The notes below the pieces were generated by a model. That model searched no databases, was not told where the DNA came from, and saw only the letters and a list, made by a program, of their open reading frames with translations. A stretch of 64,000 nucleotides of DNA from Pelecanus crispus. Taxonomy: Eukaryota; Chordata; Aves; Pelecaniformes; Pelecanidae. Made by a program: the position numbers and the translations under genes. Numbering within the stretch: the stretch's first letter is position 1; the number at the start of each line of letters is the position of its first letter. Positions 15,701-27,400 of the stretch are shown here, one piece after another. Where the stretch lies: assembly GCF_030463565.1 (NCBI RefSeq), contig NC_134643.1, forward strand, positions 80,721,721-80,785,720. Direction: 5' to 3'.

Positions 15701-17149
15701 CCTACTGCCCACCCTTAAATTTAAACCAGAGATTATATAAATAAAACTTGAAGCAAATTGACTACAGTGTTGGCACTTCAACTGGGACTGAGGAAGAGAA
15801 ATGCTGATATCCTATAAGATACTAAGGCAATATGATTCAACTAACTGTAAACCACCTACACAGCAGAGCAAATAATAATTTGTTAAACAGTGGAGGAAAG
15901 TTTACTGATGGAATGACTTGCAGCCTCTTCAGCTCACAGTCAATAAATCTCATTCGAAAAGTAATACTGCCCACTTACCCCTTCAGCACAAAGAGACTGT
16001 CATCACCATGCTATATTATTTCTGGCCTTGCAGTACTTACACTGCTGACCTATTATTAGTCAAGTTATATCACCATCCATGACTAAGTTGTTTTGTCAGA
16101 AGCCAGTAGGTCAAATTGTCCCAGGTCACTGTGATGCTAGCTGATGGAAATAAAAGCACTTTTCTGTGGGAAGAAAGATGAGAGGGACAGGCCCATGTGA
16201 TGGGGGGCATCTTGTCTGGCTGCAGCTGGTGACAGATCAGATGTGCATCCTGATATGAGGCTATATGTGGCCCAAGATGTTTGGATGCAGTAGGTTATAA
16301 CTGCCCACTTAATTGTGTTACATGTCTTGAAGAGGTAAGAAGCAGCTCAGGAGGGCTGAGCTTTATCTTCACACTGCCCTTGGTGTTCTCTGTGGCCTTG
16401 AGCAAATTGTGTAGGCTTTGTCTACACTAGCAAGCAGTGAAGCATAAAAGGATCAGATCTGGAAACTGAAATAGTGGAAGGCAAGGAGTTGATATTCACC
16501 CTCCACAAACACACAAACCCTATAGGTGGGGTTCCCCCCCTGAAAAAAGTCTGGTCTGATCCGTAGTACCAAAGATCCATGAGGCTGGAGCATATTAGGA
16601 GCCCTCTTGGTATGCATCTTGATTTAGTTTCATCCAGGCTGCATCCAGCTGTTACTCTATGACCTCTCCATAGTATAAACCAAAGCATAGTAGGTGGGGA
16701 CAACAAGGAGATTAACTTCAGAAGTGCACTAACGGTGCAAACTGAGATGCCAACGCAGATAACCCTTTTACTCCTCCTGTCTTATAGGGATATTGCTATG
16801 CTAGGTTAATTTATGTGTGATCTGTTTAGCTACTATGATAATGATAGTAAATGTGATAGCATATTTTATTTCAGCATTCACTTGACAATATGTAAGCAAG
16901 GATTAAATGATGTTTAGTGGGTGCATAATCAGCAGAGGTTAGACTGAAAATGAACAAGGGGGTGGTTTTCACACAATTGGTAATTAAGGTGTGGGGTTCC
17001 TTGCTACAGGATATTGTAGAGACTAAAACTTCACAAGGCTACAGAAGTGGCTGCACAGATTCCCAGAAGTAAAATTCAGAGGGATATTTTTTCAAAGACT
17101 TTTCCCGTGTGTCAGGAACTCTGACCTGTGAATTGCTGGAGGATCAGAG

Positions 17150-17266
17150 TGTGTCCTTGGGAAGAATCACTATGTCCCTGCCCCAAGTACCCAGTATTGG
17201 CTGCTGCCAGAGATAGGGTAATGGAGTGAGACAGACCTCTGATCTAACATGTTATAACAATTCTTG
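17150..17266 (+). mobile_element. Ancient CR1-like LINE 3' fragment
   Basis: From memory, the block containing CCAGTATTGGCTGCTGCCAG, then GAGATAGGGTAATGGAGTGA, then a degenerate counterpart of 'GACCTTTGGTCTGACCCAGTATGGCA', then AACAATTCTT, follows the layout of the 3' end of the old amniote CR1 families seen in turtles and crocodiles. It is highly diverged, with no open frame left, and stops near the AT-rich inverted repeat. The call is by pattern recall, not a database search. The family is uncertain and the left border is approximate. Confidence 0.55.
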
Positions 17267-17314
17267 AATTGATTGCTTCCTTCTTTAAAAGGCTTTGGAC
17301 TTTTCAAATTTAAT

Positions 17315-17378
17315 CATTCAAATAAAAACATTCAAATAATTTCAATTATTCAGGTTTTGAATTATTTTTATTTGAAAT
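17315..17378. repeat. AT-rich imperfect inverted repeat
   Basis: The left arm contains TTCAAATAAAAA followed by ATTCAAA. The right arm contains TTTGAATTA followed by TTTTTATTTGAA, its reverse complement apart from a one-base bulge. The arms are about 22-24 nt with a loop of about 16 nt. It could extrude as a hairpin or be the remnant of a small palindromic element. No flanking target duplication was seen. Confidence 0.6.
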
Positions 17379-18222
17379 ATATCTCTTTGGAAATGATATT
17401 GTGGTTCCCCAGGGAGAGGGAAACTGGATATTCCTTCTTCCAGAATAGCTGAGGTCCTTCTACAGACTCAGTCTCACAATAATGCCACAAGTCTTCCCGC
17501 AAAGTTGGGAAGTGGTCCGTGAAGGGAAAGGACACAAACTCTGTCTCAATGATGTTGTGGTAGAGTACTGAAAACTGAATATTGCTACTTCAGCCACAAC
17601 ATTTTGGAGACTGAGCATTCATGTTTTTACACAGAACTGTGATTTCCCCAGAACTGAGATGCTTTTTATGAAATCAAATCTGTTCAGTCCAAATCTCAGC
17701 ATCCCACCAAACAACAGGCAAAAATTGCCTTACTGGCTCACATTGAAGCTTTTAATCTGCCACTGGTAGAAAGCCTCAGTGCACACATAGTGTGCAGTAT
17801 AAATCTACAGCTTATATGGACACAAGCAACTAGTGTTGCTGTTGGCCAAGCTCAGACTTCTCCATATTCATCAGGGGATCAGATGTTCTGGTGGCTCAAA
17901 CCAGGTCTGAGAGCAGCTCCGTAATACTCAGAGGGATTATATACCCTGTGACAGGTTTCCTTCTCAAAGCCATTTTGAGAATCTCCTGCTCCTCAGCAAT
18001 TTTTCAAACCCTGCATGGTGCTTTGCTATCCCATCACTATGGCTGATGAACTCTTTAAGCACTTACATTGTAAAACAGGCCTTTTACATAGTCTGTATTA
18101 AAAAAAAGAAATCACTGCTTTGCTGTGTGTTTTAACCCAGGTGCTTTTAACAGTCCAGTATATAGGTCATTACCTTAAAAGATCACATAAGCACAACAAA
18201 GCAGCTATAAATAACAGCACAA

Positions 18223-18228
<6 letters not shown>
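17379..18228. other. Intergenic, nothing recognised
   Basis: Ordinary AT-rich sequence with short, shared-frame ORFs only. No repeat family, RNA gene or exon could be supported. Confidence 0.5.
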
Positions 18229-18259
<31 letters not shown>

Positions 18260-18383
18260 CAACCAAAAAAACAAACAAACAAAAAAAACCCCAAAAAACC
18301 AACCCCCAAAAAACCCCCCAAAAATCCAAACCAACAAAACAAACAAAAAAACCCAACACCCCCCCCTCCCCCCGCAAAACCCC
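18229..18383. repeat. Poly(A) followed by A/C-rich low-complexity tract
   Basis: Starts with 29 consecutive A (18229-18257), then about 125 bases made almost only of A and C, with blocks such as CCCCAAAAAACC and CCCCCAAAAAACCCCCC. The last part (18352-18383) has C runs of 3, 9, 6 and 4 separated by short loops, so the minus strand carries a canonical four-run G-quadruplex motif. The long Lys/Pro/Thr frame on the plus strand and the Phe/Gly frame on the minus strand are by-products of this tract. Confidence 0.9.
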
Positions 18384-18987
18384 TTCATTTTATCATAGAA
18401 ATAAGGTACACACATTTTGTGCCTATACTTGTAGGGACTGTAATTCCTTTGTCCAAATTTTGGCCTCAAAGCAAGCAGCCTTCCTCCACAGTCCCACACA
18501 CAGTTATGTTCTTTGTGCAATTCAAAACGTGGGTAGAACCTGGTTGACATTGCAGGAAATACAGTTTAACCCCTTCTCCATAGACTGGGTGAGGTCTGGC
18601 ACTTTTTTTCCTTTTGGGTCTGTCTGTCCCAAGCCATAAAACTTTTGCTAGAGTATGGCAATTAGGAAATCCCATCTATAGAAGTGAAGCAGCTGGTACT
18701 GATCTATTGCATCCTAGGGATTAATATGTTCTAAGAACAACAACAAAACAAATCATGTCATGTTGTGAGCCTCCTAGTTTGTAAAGCCTGAGTAAAGTTT
18801 TTTTAAAGTAGTTAATTTCTGCAGAAAATTCAGAGGTAAGTTAAACCACTTTCTAAAGTTACATGAAAGCACATTGGTTTTCTTTATCAGAGGTGTGTTT
18901 ATAAGTATGGAGAATGTTGCACAGATCAAAAGCACCCTGTGCTGAAAAAAAGTAAGTATATGGTAATTGACAGTAAGAGGCAAACTC

Positions 18988-19022
18988 CCAGCTCCTCTTT
19001 TCTGCTTTATAGGAGGAGCTGG
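18988..19022. repeat. Perfect 10-bp inverted repeat (hairpin)
   Basis: The left arm CCAGCTCCTC (18988-18997) and the right arm GAGGAGCTGG (19013-19022) are exact reverse complements with a 15-nt loop. One T-G and one T-A pair can extend the stem inward to 12. It is too short for a typical microRNA precursor, and flanking bases do not extend the pairing. Confidence 0.75.
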
Positions 19023-19340
19023 CAGTGCAGCCTACCATTACTTCTGCTCAACATTTCCTGTTAAATGATACTCTCTTCAGCGCCAGGATTTTGGCAAAAT
19101 CTTAGAAAATTTCTGCCCAAACACTATGCTTCAGGCCAGTTTTTGTTTTTTAGTCAAAACAAGCCTGATGTTTTCAAGCACAAAGCTGTGGCAAATCAGA
19201 GTGACCATAGACCTGAGCGGGTGGGTGCCAAAAGAGGGGATGAACATGTAACCTGCTGCGGAGGAACATATGATGCGCTGCCTGTTGCTAATGAAAAGAC
19301 TGAATTTGCAGTTTTCCTATATTAAAGTAAGCATGGATTT

Positions 19341-19405
19341 CTCTCTCTCTCTCTCTTTTTTTTTTTTTTTTTGGGGGGGGGGTGGGTGGTGGTGTGGGGG
19401 AAGGG
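19341..19405 (+). repeat. (CT)n - T17 - G10 composite low-complexity tract
   Basis: A CT repeat (19341-19355) runs into 17 T (19356-19372), then 10 G (19373-19382), and then further G runs (GGG, GGGGG, GGG) to 19405. The plus strand has a G-quadruplex-capable half next to a polypyrimidine half. Length is likely polymorphic, and this is a probable assembly-error hotspot. Confidence 0.9.
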
Positions 19406-21404
19406 TTTGTTTTTTTCCTGGCATGCTCTCAAGCTGCTGAGCAAGCGCTCCCTAGTTCCCAGGTGGGGTGGCCTTTCTTTCAGGCAGGCAACTTTTTTCC
19501 ATCTCCAAGAAAATCTACAAATACAACTGAGAAACTTTTGAAAACCAGCAGCCTGCAAATACTCAGTCAATAGGGATTATGTTAGCCTTCAGCACCTAGC
19601 CACTACATCTTTTTAAGCAGGTAGAATTTACGTGCACATCTGTTATAGGTGAAACTCGGATCTCACCAAGGCTCTTTGGTATTGAATCATCTTAAGTTTT
19701 CACCACCAAGCGCACTAGAAGCTTAAATCTCTGCCATGGAGCACACCCTGAAGTGTCAATCTGACCTTTGAAATTCCTATCTCCTGCTTTAGGTCACAAG
19801 GGATTCATGGGTTGGGCATCTCTGCAGCCTCTCAGTTCCCTGGAAAACCCAGTTTGTCAGGTGTGCCAGACCCTTTTCTTCTCAGGCACCGGACTAGACT
19901 AATTATATGCCACCTCTAGGATAGGCCCAATATTCTGAAGGGGACCTAGTCATAATTGTTATATAAACTTTGAACAAAAAGAGGTGATAAAAAGATAAGA
20001 AGAAATCTTAGAATAGAGAATAGGGTTAGAAGGAAAAATGCCTGCAGCCAATGGGGTTAAAATACTGATGAAATTAACTGTTTATTTTTCAAGGAGAAAC
20101 ATTTATTTATATAAAATCTCCCAAACCCAAGGCAATTCTCAGTCCCAAAGGTTGTCATGTAATTGTGGTATGGCATTCAAGCTGTTCTGCTGCAAGAGTC
20201 TGCCTTTGGCTATATTGCTTGAGAAAGATTAAAGGTATCCTATCTAGCTGCAGCGGCACAGAGCTGTGACGATAAATACTGTGGTTACTTTAGCTTAAGC
20301 AATTATATTTTGAAATGGGAATAATGAATTCTGTGCAGAGCTGGAGAAAGCTTTGTGGTGACTTTAATTACTCAGTTCTAGTTGTGTAACTGGATTAAAA
20401 TGGCATTGCAGAGTAGTATCTCTGTACTTGACATCCCAATTTTTCTTCCTTAAAGGGTTTTCCATGTCTTGAGCTGCTTAGTTTTTCCTTGCGATAAGAT
20501 TCAGAATGCCAGTTTGGATGGGTTAGGTATGTTTCAGCAATATCAGGATTACTTTGTTTTTCTTTAGCTTTTATGTTATATTCATATATAAAATGTAAGA
20601 CGCCAAAAAAATTACTTTAAAACCATAATACATGTTCTTTTTAGCAACAGATGTGTATGAAAAGCAGGATAGCGTGTTTGTTGTTAAGAGCTGCTTGTAA
20701 AGGGATGTACGCAAAAAGCTGTTTGCAATGCATGGAAGGAAGTTTGATCTGGTCCGGGAGAAATAAGTGCCATCTATTGGGATTTTATCCATCAGCAATT
20801 AGCATATCTCCGCACACATCTCCCTTCCAGGATGTATTACTATGCCAGTTTTCAATTTGAGGTTTACGTTTTGTGAAATGGAGCTGTGCAGTATGGGCAG
20901 AAAATGGCCAGATGTTCAAAGGAGTCAGCAGAAAGCAGAAAACAGTAAGATCTGTAATCTGGAGTAGAGTCCTGGGAGCACGGGAGGGGATGATGCTGTG
21001 GTACCATTGAGTTCAACTGCTACACTGCAGTGTATTTACCCATGCATTTATGCAGTATTTTCTCTCGCCAGTTTTGCAGGGCATACAAATGAAGGGCAGA
21101 AACAAGAGCCAGAGTATCCAGCCCAATCCCTTGCAGAGGTAATGTTCTTGCAATTAAGGAAATTCACTCTTACTCAGCCAAGGCAGGTAATGGAAACCAG
21201 GTTAAGCAGGTCACCATCTCTGCTTGTGGTCTCTGTATTGCAGCTGCTTTCCTGCTTTTAGCCTTCCTGCTTCCCCACTGCTCCCCCAGCCCCAAGGAGA
21301 CGTTGGGTCTCTGCTTTGGGTATGCTAGCTCCTCAGCCTCTGCTTTCCAAGAATGGTACTTCCCTGGATCCTGGGCTGAGCTTACCTAAGCATTTCCCAG
21401 GTAT
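19406..21404. other. Intergenic, nothing recognised
   Basis: No exon, repeat family or RNA gene could be supported. Open frames are all under 90 codons and unremarkable in composition. Confidence 0.5.
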
Positions 21405-21466
21405 CTGCTTACGCTCTGTGGCCCGAGATGGAGAGCTAGACCTTTGGTCTGACCCGCAGCTGCTGT
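21405..21466 (+). mobile_element. Ancient CR1-like LINE 3' fragment
   Basis: The segment GAGAGCTAGACCTTTGGTCT followed by GACCCGCAG closely resembles, from memory, the 'GGCTAGATGGACCTTTGGTCTGACCCAGTATGG' type 3' end of old amniote CR1 families. The preceding CTGTGGCCCGAGATGG fits the upstream part. Only about 60 bases are recognisable. The orientation matches the fragment near 17150, but the two are too diverged to call one insertion. Confidence 0.55.
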
Positions 21467-24400
21467 GTTTGTTGCTGTCATCTGTCAATGAGCTCCTGAG
21501 CTGTCCCTGACAAAAAGTGGGATGCAGATGTGTGAAGAGGCATTCTTGGCTGGGGATGTGAGGCAGGTTTAGGAGTCTTGGTCCAGCCAAATTTCTCTAA
21601 CAAGAAATTTCTCTTGCACACAAACAAAGTGTAGCTAATGCTAGAGTTTTCACTAAACCAAGAGCGGAAAGAATCCTAAAGTCAAAACAAGTCAAGGAAC
21701 AAAGCTTCCCTTTCTCCTCTGAAGAGTTTAACCCACAGGCCAGTAGATTTAGTTGACAAAAGGATTGGAAAATCTGATACATGCAGACAGATGCAGACAT
21801 GTATAAGATACATAGTTACCTGTAGGCATAAGGATTATAATACAAACATAGTGATGTTTGTCCTTGCAAAGGTGGGAATGTCAGTATAAATGCTGAAGTG
21901 CTGATTTCTATACCTTCATGTAATGATCCGTTTTTGACCCTTGATAATGTACAGGGCAAACTTACTTATCCATTCAGCTGATGAGCACAGAAGCAATCTG
22001 CTCCTCTGATGGCACAGTGTTGCCTGGACAGGCTGCAGGTGTCTGAAATCAGCTGAACTCTTTTCAGGACTGTATTGCAGGCTGCCTGGGCTCTGGCTGC
22101 CCCTCCAGAAAGGTGTGTACCTTCCATAGCTCCTACATCGCACCCGCCAGCCCGGTGCTGGTATCTCGGCTAGCCTAAATCATCTATTATGGTGCTGCAC
22201 ATCTGTGTTCAGGCACCTGAATTGCTCCCCTAAGGAGCTCTACTGGAGCCTGTGTTCAGAGAGAATTATGGCCAGGCAATAGTGGATTTTCACCATTGGG
22301 AAGACCAACACACTGTGGAAGGAAGAAAAAAATTATAATAGATTACATGGGGATTGGCTGACTAAAACGCTACCAGCTGTGCACGGGAGCAGGGAGTTTT
22401 GTTACTGCTAGCAGGAAAGGGAGTAAAATGCCCACTTTGTTAGTTGGGGGAGACCCAGTTTGTAAAGTTCAAATCTGCATTCAGACCAAAGTCCAGGGTT
22501 ATTCTGATCAAAGGAACAAGTACAGCCTACTGCAGAGACAAAAACAATAGCCAGACTGGACTGGCAGAGAGCGAGCTGAAGCTTTCAGCCACCAGCTTCT
22601 CATTTCTTGGAGCATTAAGCCTGGATACAGCTGTCCAGGAGTGAATTAGTGCACAAAAACTGCATTTGGGAGCACTGAGGCTCTGTTAGGTAGATAAGAC
22701 ACTAGGAGTAGATTAGATTGCAGTGTGCTGAAGGAACATCTGTTTTGGGGAACAGCAGGAGTAACAGAAAGAAAAAGACAGTATAATGTACAGAAGTTAA
22801 GTTTTTGACAGTATTGTCAATTATTTGAATTACTGGATTTCCAATAAAGTTCCCCTTGTTCAGCTGCTGGTGAACTTTCCTGCTGCTCACTGCTGGCAAG
22901 GAGCTGTGTCACTGCAGGAGGTGCAAGGAGTTTGCATATAATGGATACTACAGCAAAGAAGGGCCAGTTCAATGGTCATGCTTGATTTAAAGTGGTGAAC
23001 TGTACCAAAGACAGCATTTATGATGTTGTAAAAGAAGCATCTGCATTGCTCAGGGTTATTTAAGAACTATCTTTATTGAATCACTCATCGGGTCAGCAAC
23101 ATGAATTTAACAGCACAAACCCCTCCTGCTCACCGCCTTTATCTCTCTGCATGATGTACTTTTGTCCTGAAAAAATAAAAATAACTGGTCCTGACAACAA
23201 CAGTCATTTGAAGAAATAAAAATGCTGACAGGACAGAATTGTTCAGAGGCAGATACCAGTTTTGCACTTAGGGTTGCAGAGGCTACAGAGAGCTCCAAGT
23301 GCTGCATTCCCAATGAGGATAACATCATTGATTTATTTCATAATTTCACCTGCCTCTCACTGATAGATGACTGCTTATTTTGATCCCTGGAAAACAGTTC
23401 TGCACAATAACATAGGTGCATTGAATGCTCCAAAGGTCAAGCAGCTTGAGCATGGGAAAATATTTGTGAATGAGGCCCAAAAAAAACTACTGAAAGAGGT
23501 GATTTCTGGCTCAAAGATTAGTCTTCATTTAGAGACTGAGAATTTATTGCTGCCCAAACCAGCATTATCAGCTTTCTGTCAGCAACAATCATCAGGATTT
23601 CCTTTCCCAATCAACGTGAGCTGTGACCTCATCGTTGCAAAGGTGAAACCCTGACAGGGATTAAAGGCTAATAGAGAGAAATGAGGTAGCAGGGCTAAAC
23701 AAAGAGGAGATTGTTACATGGCAATAGCGAACTCGGGCAGAATGTTACAGCTGAAACATGAACCACTGAGCCAAAGGGGAAAAACAGAGTATTTTTAAGA
23801 AGGGCCTGAGTAATGCTGGGTCTCTCCGTCTTTCAGTGGAGAAGGAAGGCAGACTGCCATCCTTGCCATCAGAGATTTTTGAAGCCGGATTAGCATAGCC
23901 TTGTGGTTTGTCAAGTGTTTAATTGCAACTCTGCAGGGACGCAGCCTGAAAGACACTGGAAACCAATTTAACAATCATGCCTATCATTATATACACCAAA
24001 TTGCTCCTGTGCACATATAATATTTAGTAGTCTGAAACGGAGATGCCGAGTCTGGGGGCAAGGTTTAGAACATGAAAAGTGATGAAAGGCAAATACATGT
24101 CTGATATTCATCAAAGCAATTCAATCCGCGGCTGAATAGTGAAAAGAGGTAAAAAGGATTTCATGTTGTTGATCTGTGAGTTATTAATTTTTTTTTCTCT
24201 CATTGCTTCACTTTCTGGAACCAACAAGTGAGTATATTTATTCTGAGGGGATTCTCATCTCTTAAAGGTTGCTCTTGGCCACCGCAATATCTTTTTATCT
24301 TAAAGATCACTGCAGACTTGATTCAAGTCCTAGTGGAAGCAGTCTGTGCCATAACTTCCAGTGGGCTCTGGATCAGTCCCTTTGGCAGTCTCCGACATAC

Positions 24401-27400
24401 ACCTGGTTTTTCCAGCAGAGGTAGACTTATGCTGTAGTCCAGATCCGGGTGTTTTGGAAGTTTGTGGCATCCAGGTTGCTTTCTGCATGTTTCAAATGTC
24501 TTCAGCCCACCAATACAGGGTAGCATCTTCTCCTCCTCCTGTGTGCTGGGCCCTCTTTAAAAGGGACCAGATAATTTGACCTCCCACTGGAGCACAGAAG
24601 TTACCTAACAGTGCTGAAGGTATTCAGCACATTACTGCATGAAGTCTCCAGGCTGCAATCATTTGTGAGCATGCAAGTGGAGGATTAGAAACCAAATCCA
24701 ACTCAAATGTACAAGAATAGTATTGAATTTGATGTGGACCTGTTATATTTGACATGGCCTACTTGCATCACATCTCAATCTGGCACAATGGTTTCAAGTG
24801 AGTCTTAAGCAGAAAGGCCAGATGAAAATGTTCTGATGATGATTATCAGGGTCCTTGCTGATACTGAGCAGCCTTCAGGAACTACTCAGAATAAAAATAT
24901 CTCCAGCCTAATGCATTTTAGGGCTTTCTGTGAGGAATCAATGCATCTTTAAAGCCTCCAAGGTGCTTTCTATTTCAGAGATTAATGTCAGCCACAAATA
25001 CAACAAGGTTAAGTCCTTCTCTAGTAAAGAAATAACCAACTCGAGCAACCTGGTTGCTCCCCAGCTCCCAAAAGGTGGAGCTGCAGTAACAGCCTTCAGC
25101 TGCTTTTGAAATGTTTTTGAGCTTGCTCTGAAACTTGAAGTCATGTGCAGATAATCCCCAGCCCACAGGGAAGCATTAAGATGCAAGGTTCATATCTGCG
25201 GAGGGTAGCCCGACTGAAATTTGGTTCCTAACTAATGATAAAAACACACAGCAGCTTTCAGAGGCTGGGCAAAGTCAGTGCCCTTTCTGGGCTGAATTGA
25301 GTGGTTTTGGTATGGTTGAAACTTTTCACTCGAGGGCATTAAAATATTTAATTGTATGAAAAGCTTAGAAATATTAGGATTTAGCAATGCTATAGCTTGA
25401 GCTCTACTTTTTTTTTTTAGTGCTATCAGTCTAAGAAATATGAAGCCTACTGGGCTAGATGTATAAAGAGTTCTGTAGCAAACCCCAAAGCTATCCAACA
25501 TCGAAAGGCAAGTGGCAGGCTTTAGATTTGTTGGACAACAGTTTTCAGAGAGGAAGACACATACATCATGCTGAACTGAAGGGGAAATTTAAGTAGGCAC
25601 AATGTAATTACCTTATCTGGAATCAGGCCAGGAAACCAGACTGGGATCTTTATTCTCAATGAAAACTGCATGGATTTATGCTTGGCAAACTAATTGCCAT
25701 GAATAATTTATTAATTTATATGGTCTCTTTTGTTTCAATTTAATTTTTAGTGACTGACCACCTGCAAAGAAAGTTAACTTTTCTCTTTTCTTTTTTTTTC
25801 TTCCTATCTTTAGTTGTGATCTAACACTCATTAGGATCCATTTCAGTTGCTGCTTTTCTTGCAAAGTTCTTGTCTTATTTTATTCATGCTATTTCTGCTT
25901 CATGGATGACTGGATCTCCAGGCGCAAGAAAACCGAAAAGGTTTCAAGATCTCAGTCTATTTAAATGTCAGGTTTGAACGTTTTTACCAACACCTGAGTT
26001 TGGGGGAGGTGGTTTTGCAGACTTTTACAACATGGGAATATTTTAAAGACAAAATCAACAAATATCATGTCACTTGTTAACATGTCTTTATCAGGAATGA
26101 ACACTGGAGGCTTCATGGTGGCATAAAGCACCTGTATCTTCCTCAAATCATGGGGCGTGCTGGCACCTTAATTCCCACACAGTCCTGTGAAAACTCTTAT
26201 CCTATAGAATTAAGGTATGTTCCTTTGAGATCTTTGGTCTGCTGTGTTTGAATACATTTTTATTGTATTATAATCAACTTTAAAGCATGCCAGCTAGGGA
26301 AAATAGCTGTGCTTTCCACAACATAACCTATTAAGGGCAGAGATCAGCATTACTCGGCTACAACTACCAGAGCCCTCCTCGTTTCCTCCCTCTCTCTGCA
26401 AACACACTCTAATTTGGAGTGAGCTGGAACTATTTTTTTTCCACTATATATATATTGAAGACAGATTCAGTGTTTGTATTGGCCCAGGGCCTGACATGGC
26501 ATTTGTGAGGATGAACCACAAGCATACGTACTCCAGCTAAGCTGAGCTAAGAAAATGTGCGCTACAACCAGAAACTACCTTCTCCCCCACCCCATTTCCA
26601 AACTGATAAGGCAAGGAGGAAAGCGCCCTTCAAGCTTCTCCTTTCTAACTTGCAGCCATGGCTTCCTCTCTTCCATCCCACCACTCTGGACGGGCACACA
26701 CTGAGACCACTTCGCAGCACTAGGGGTGGCCAGGGTTGCATGAGCAAGCTTTGTGAGATGGCTTTTGCAGGGGTGGGAGGGGAGGGACATGGAAGTGGTC
26801 ATAAATGGATGGCTCTTTGGCTTTTTTTCCAGTAATTTGTGAGGCAACATAGCTGAGCTTCCTGGAGGAGAAGATAATATACCCCTAATATGGGTAGTAA
26901 TTGAGCATGTTTGCAACTGGAATAAGGAGGAGAGAATACTCCAAGGAGGAGATTATAACTCTATATCCCAGTTTGATCCCTGGCCTGGATAGCTCTGCCC
27001 CTAGCCCCAGCTAGCAGTAACTCACATTCACACATTGCAGCAAGCAAAACTCCACTGCGTTACACAAAGACGAGTTCTATAGTAAGATTAGTCCGAAATG
27101 GTGTGATACAGCGGTTTGGCACATGAAGCAAATAGTTGAACTGCAGAACTTTGACTTGATGGCCATTGGTTCAGATCTCACCCAAGCTGGTAGCAGCCAA
27201 ACTCCCCCAGACAGAGACTCTCCTGTTCTTGGGCGTCTTTCACAGAGAATCATGGCTTTCTCGCCGCTACCGCAACATCTAATACAAATAACACCTCCCT
27301 GCCTGGTAGCTTGCCTGAGATAGACTGGTCCTGCATGAACAGAGCCGATAACTGATTGTATTTCAACAGGCACCATCTTACGCTTCTACCTCTGCTGAGG

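Larger units (their letters stand above)
1..17149. other. Intergenic region, no gene recognised
   Basis: All open frames here are short (mostly under 140 codons) and overlap on both strands, and none resembles a protein family I know. GC-rich patches occur at about 4690-5290 and 6760-7030, but they have few CpGs and no clear promoter architecture. A polypyrimidine stretch lies near 7160-7310 and a T run of 19 at 9765-9783. The block at 6540-6760, with clustered AT-rich homeobox-like cores, could be regulatory, but only alignment could show this. By synteny in other vertebrates the flanking gene should be FBLN1. I looked for its C-terminal fibulin-module coding sequence and did not see it. Confidence 0.6.

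Noticed and set aside
18170..18639. Lys/Pro-rich (plus) and Phe/Gly-rich (minus) frames of 126-138 codons
   Set aside because: They are direct translations of the A/C low-complexity tract.
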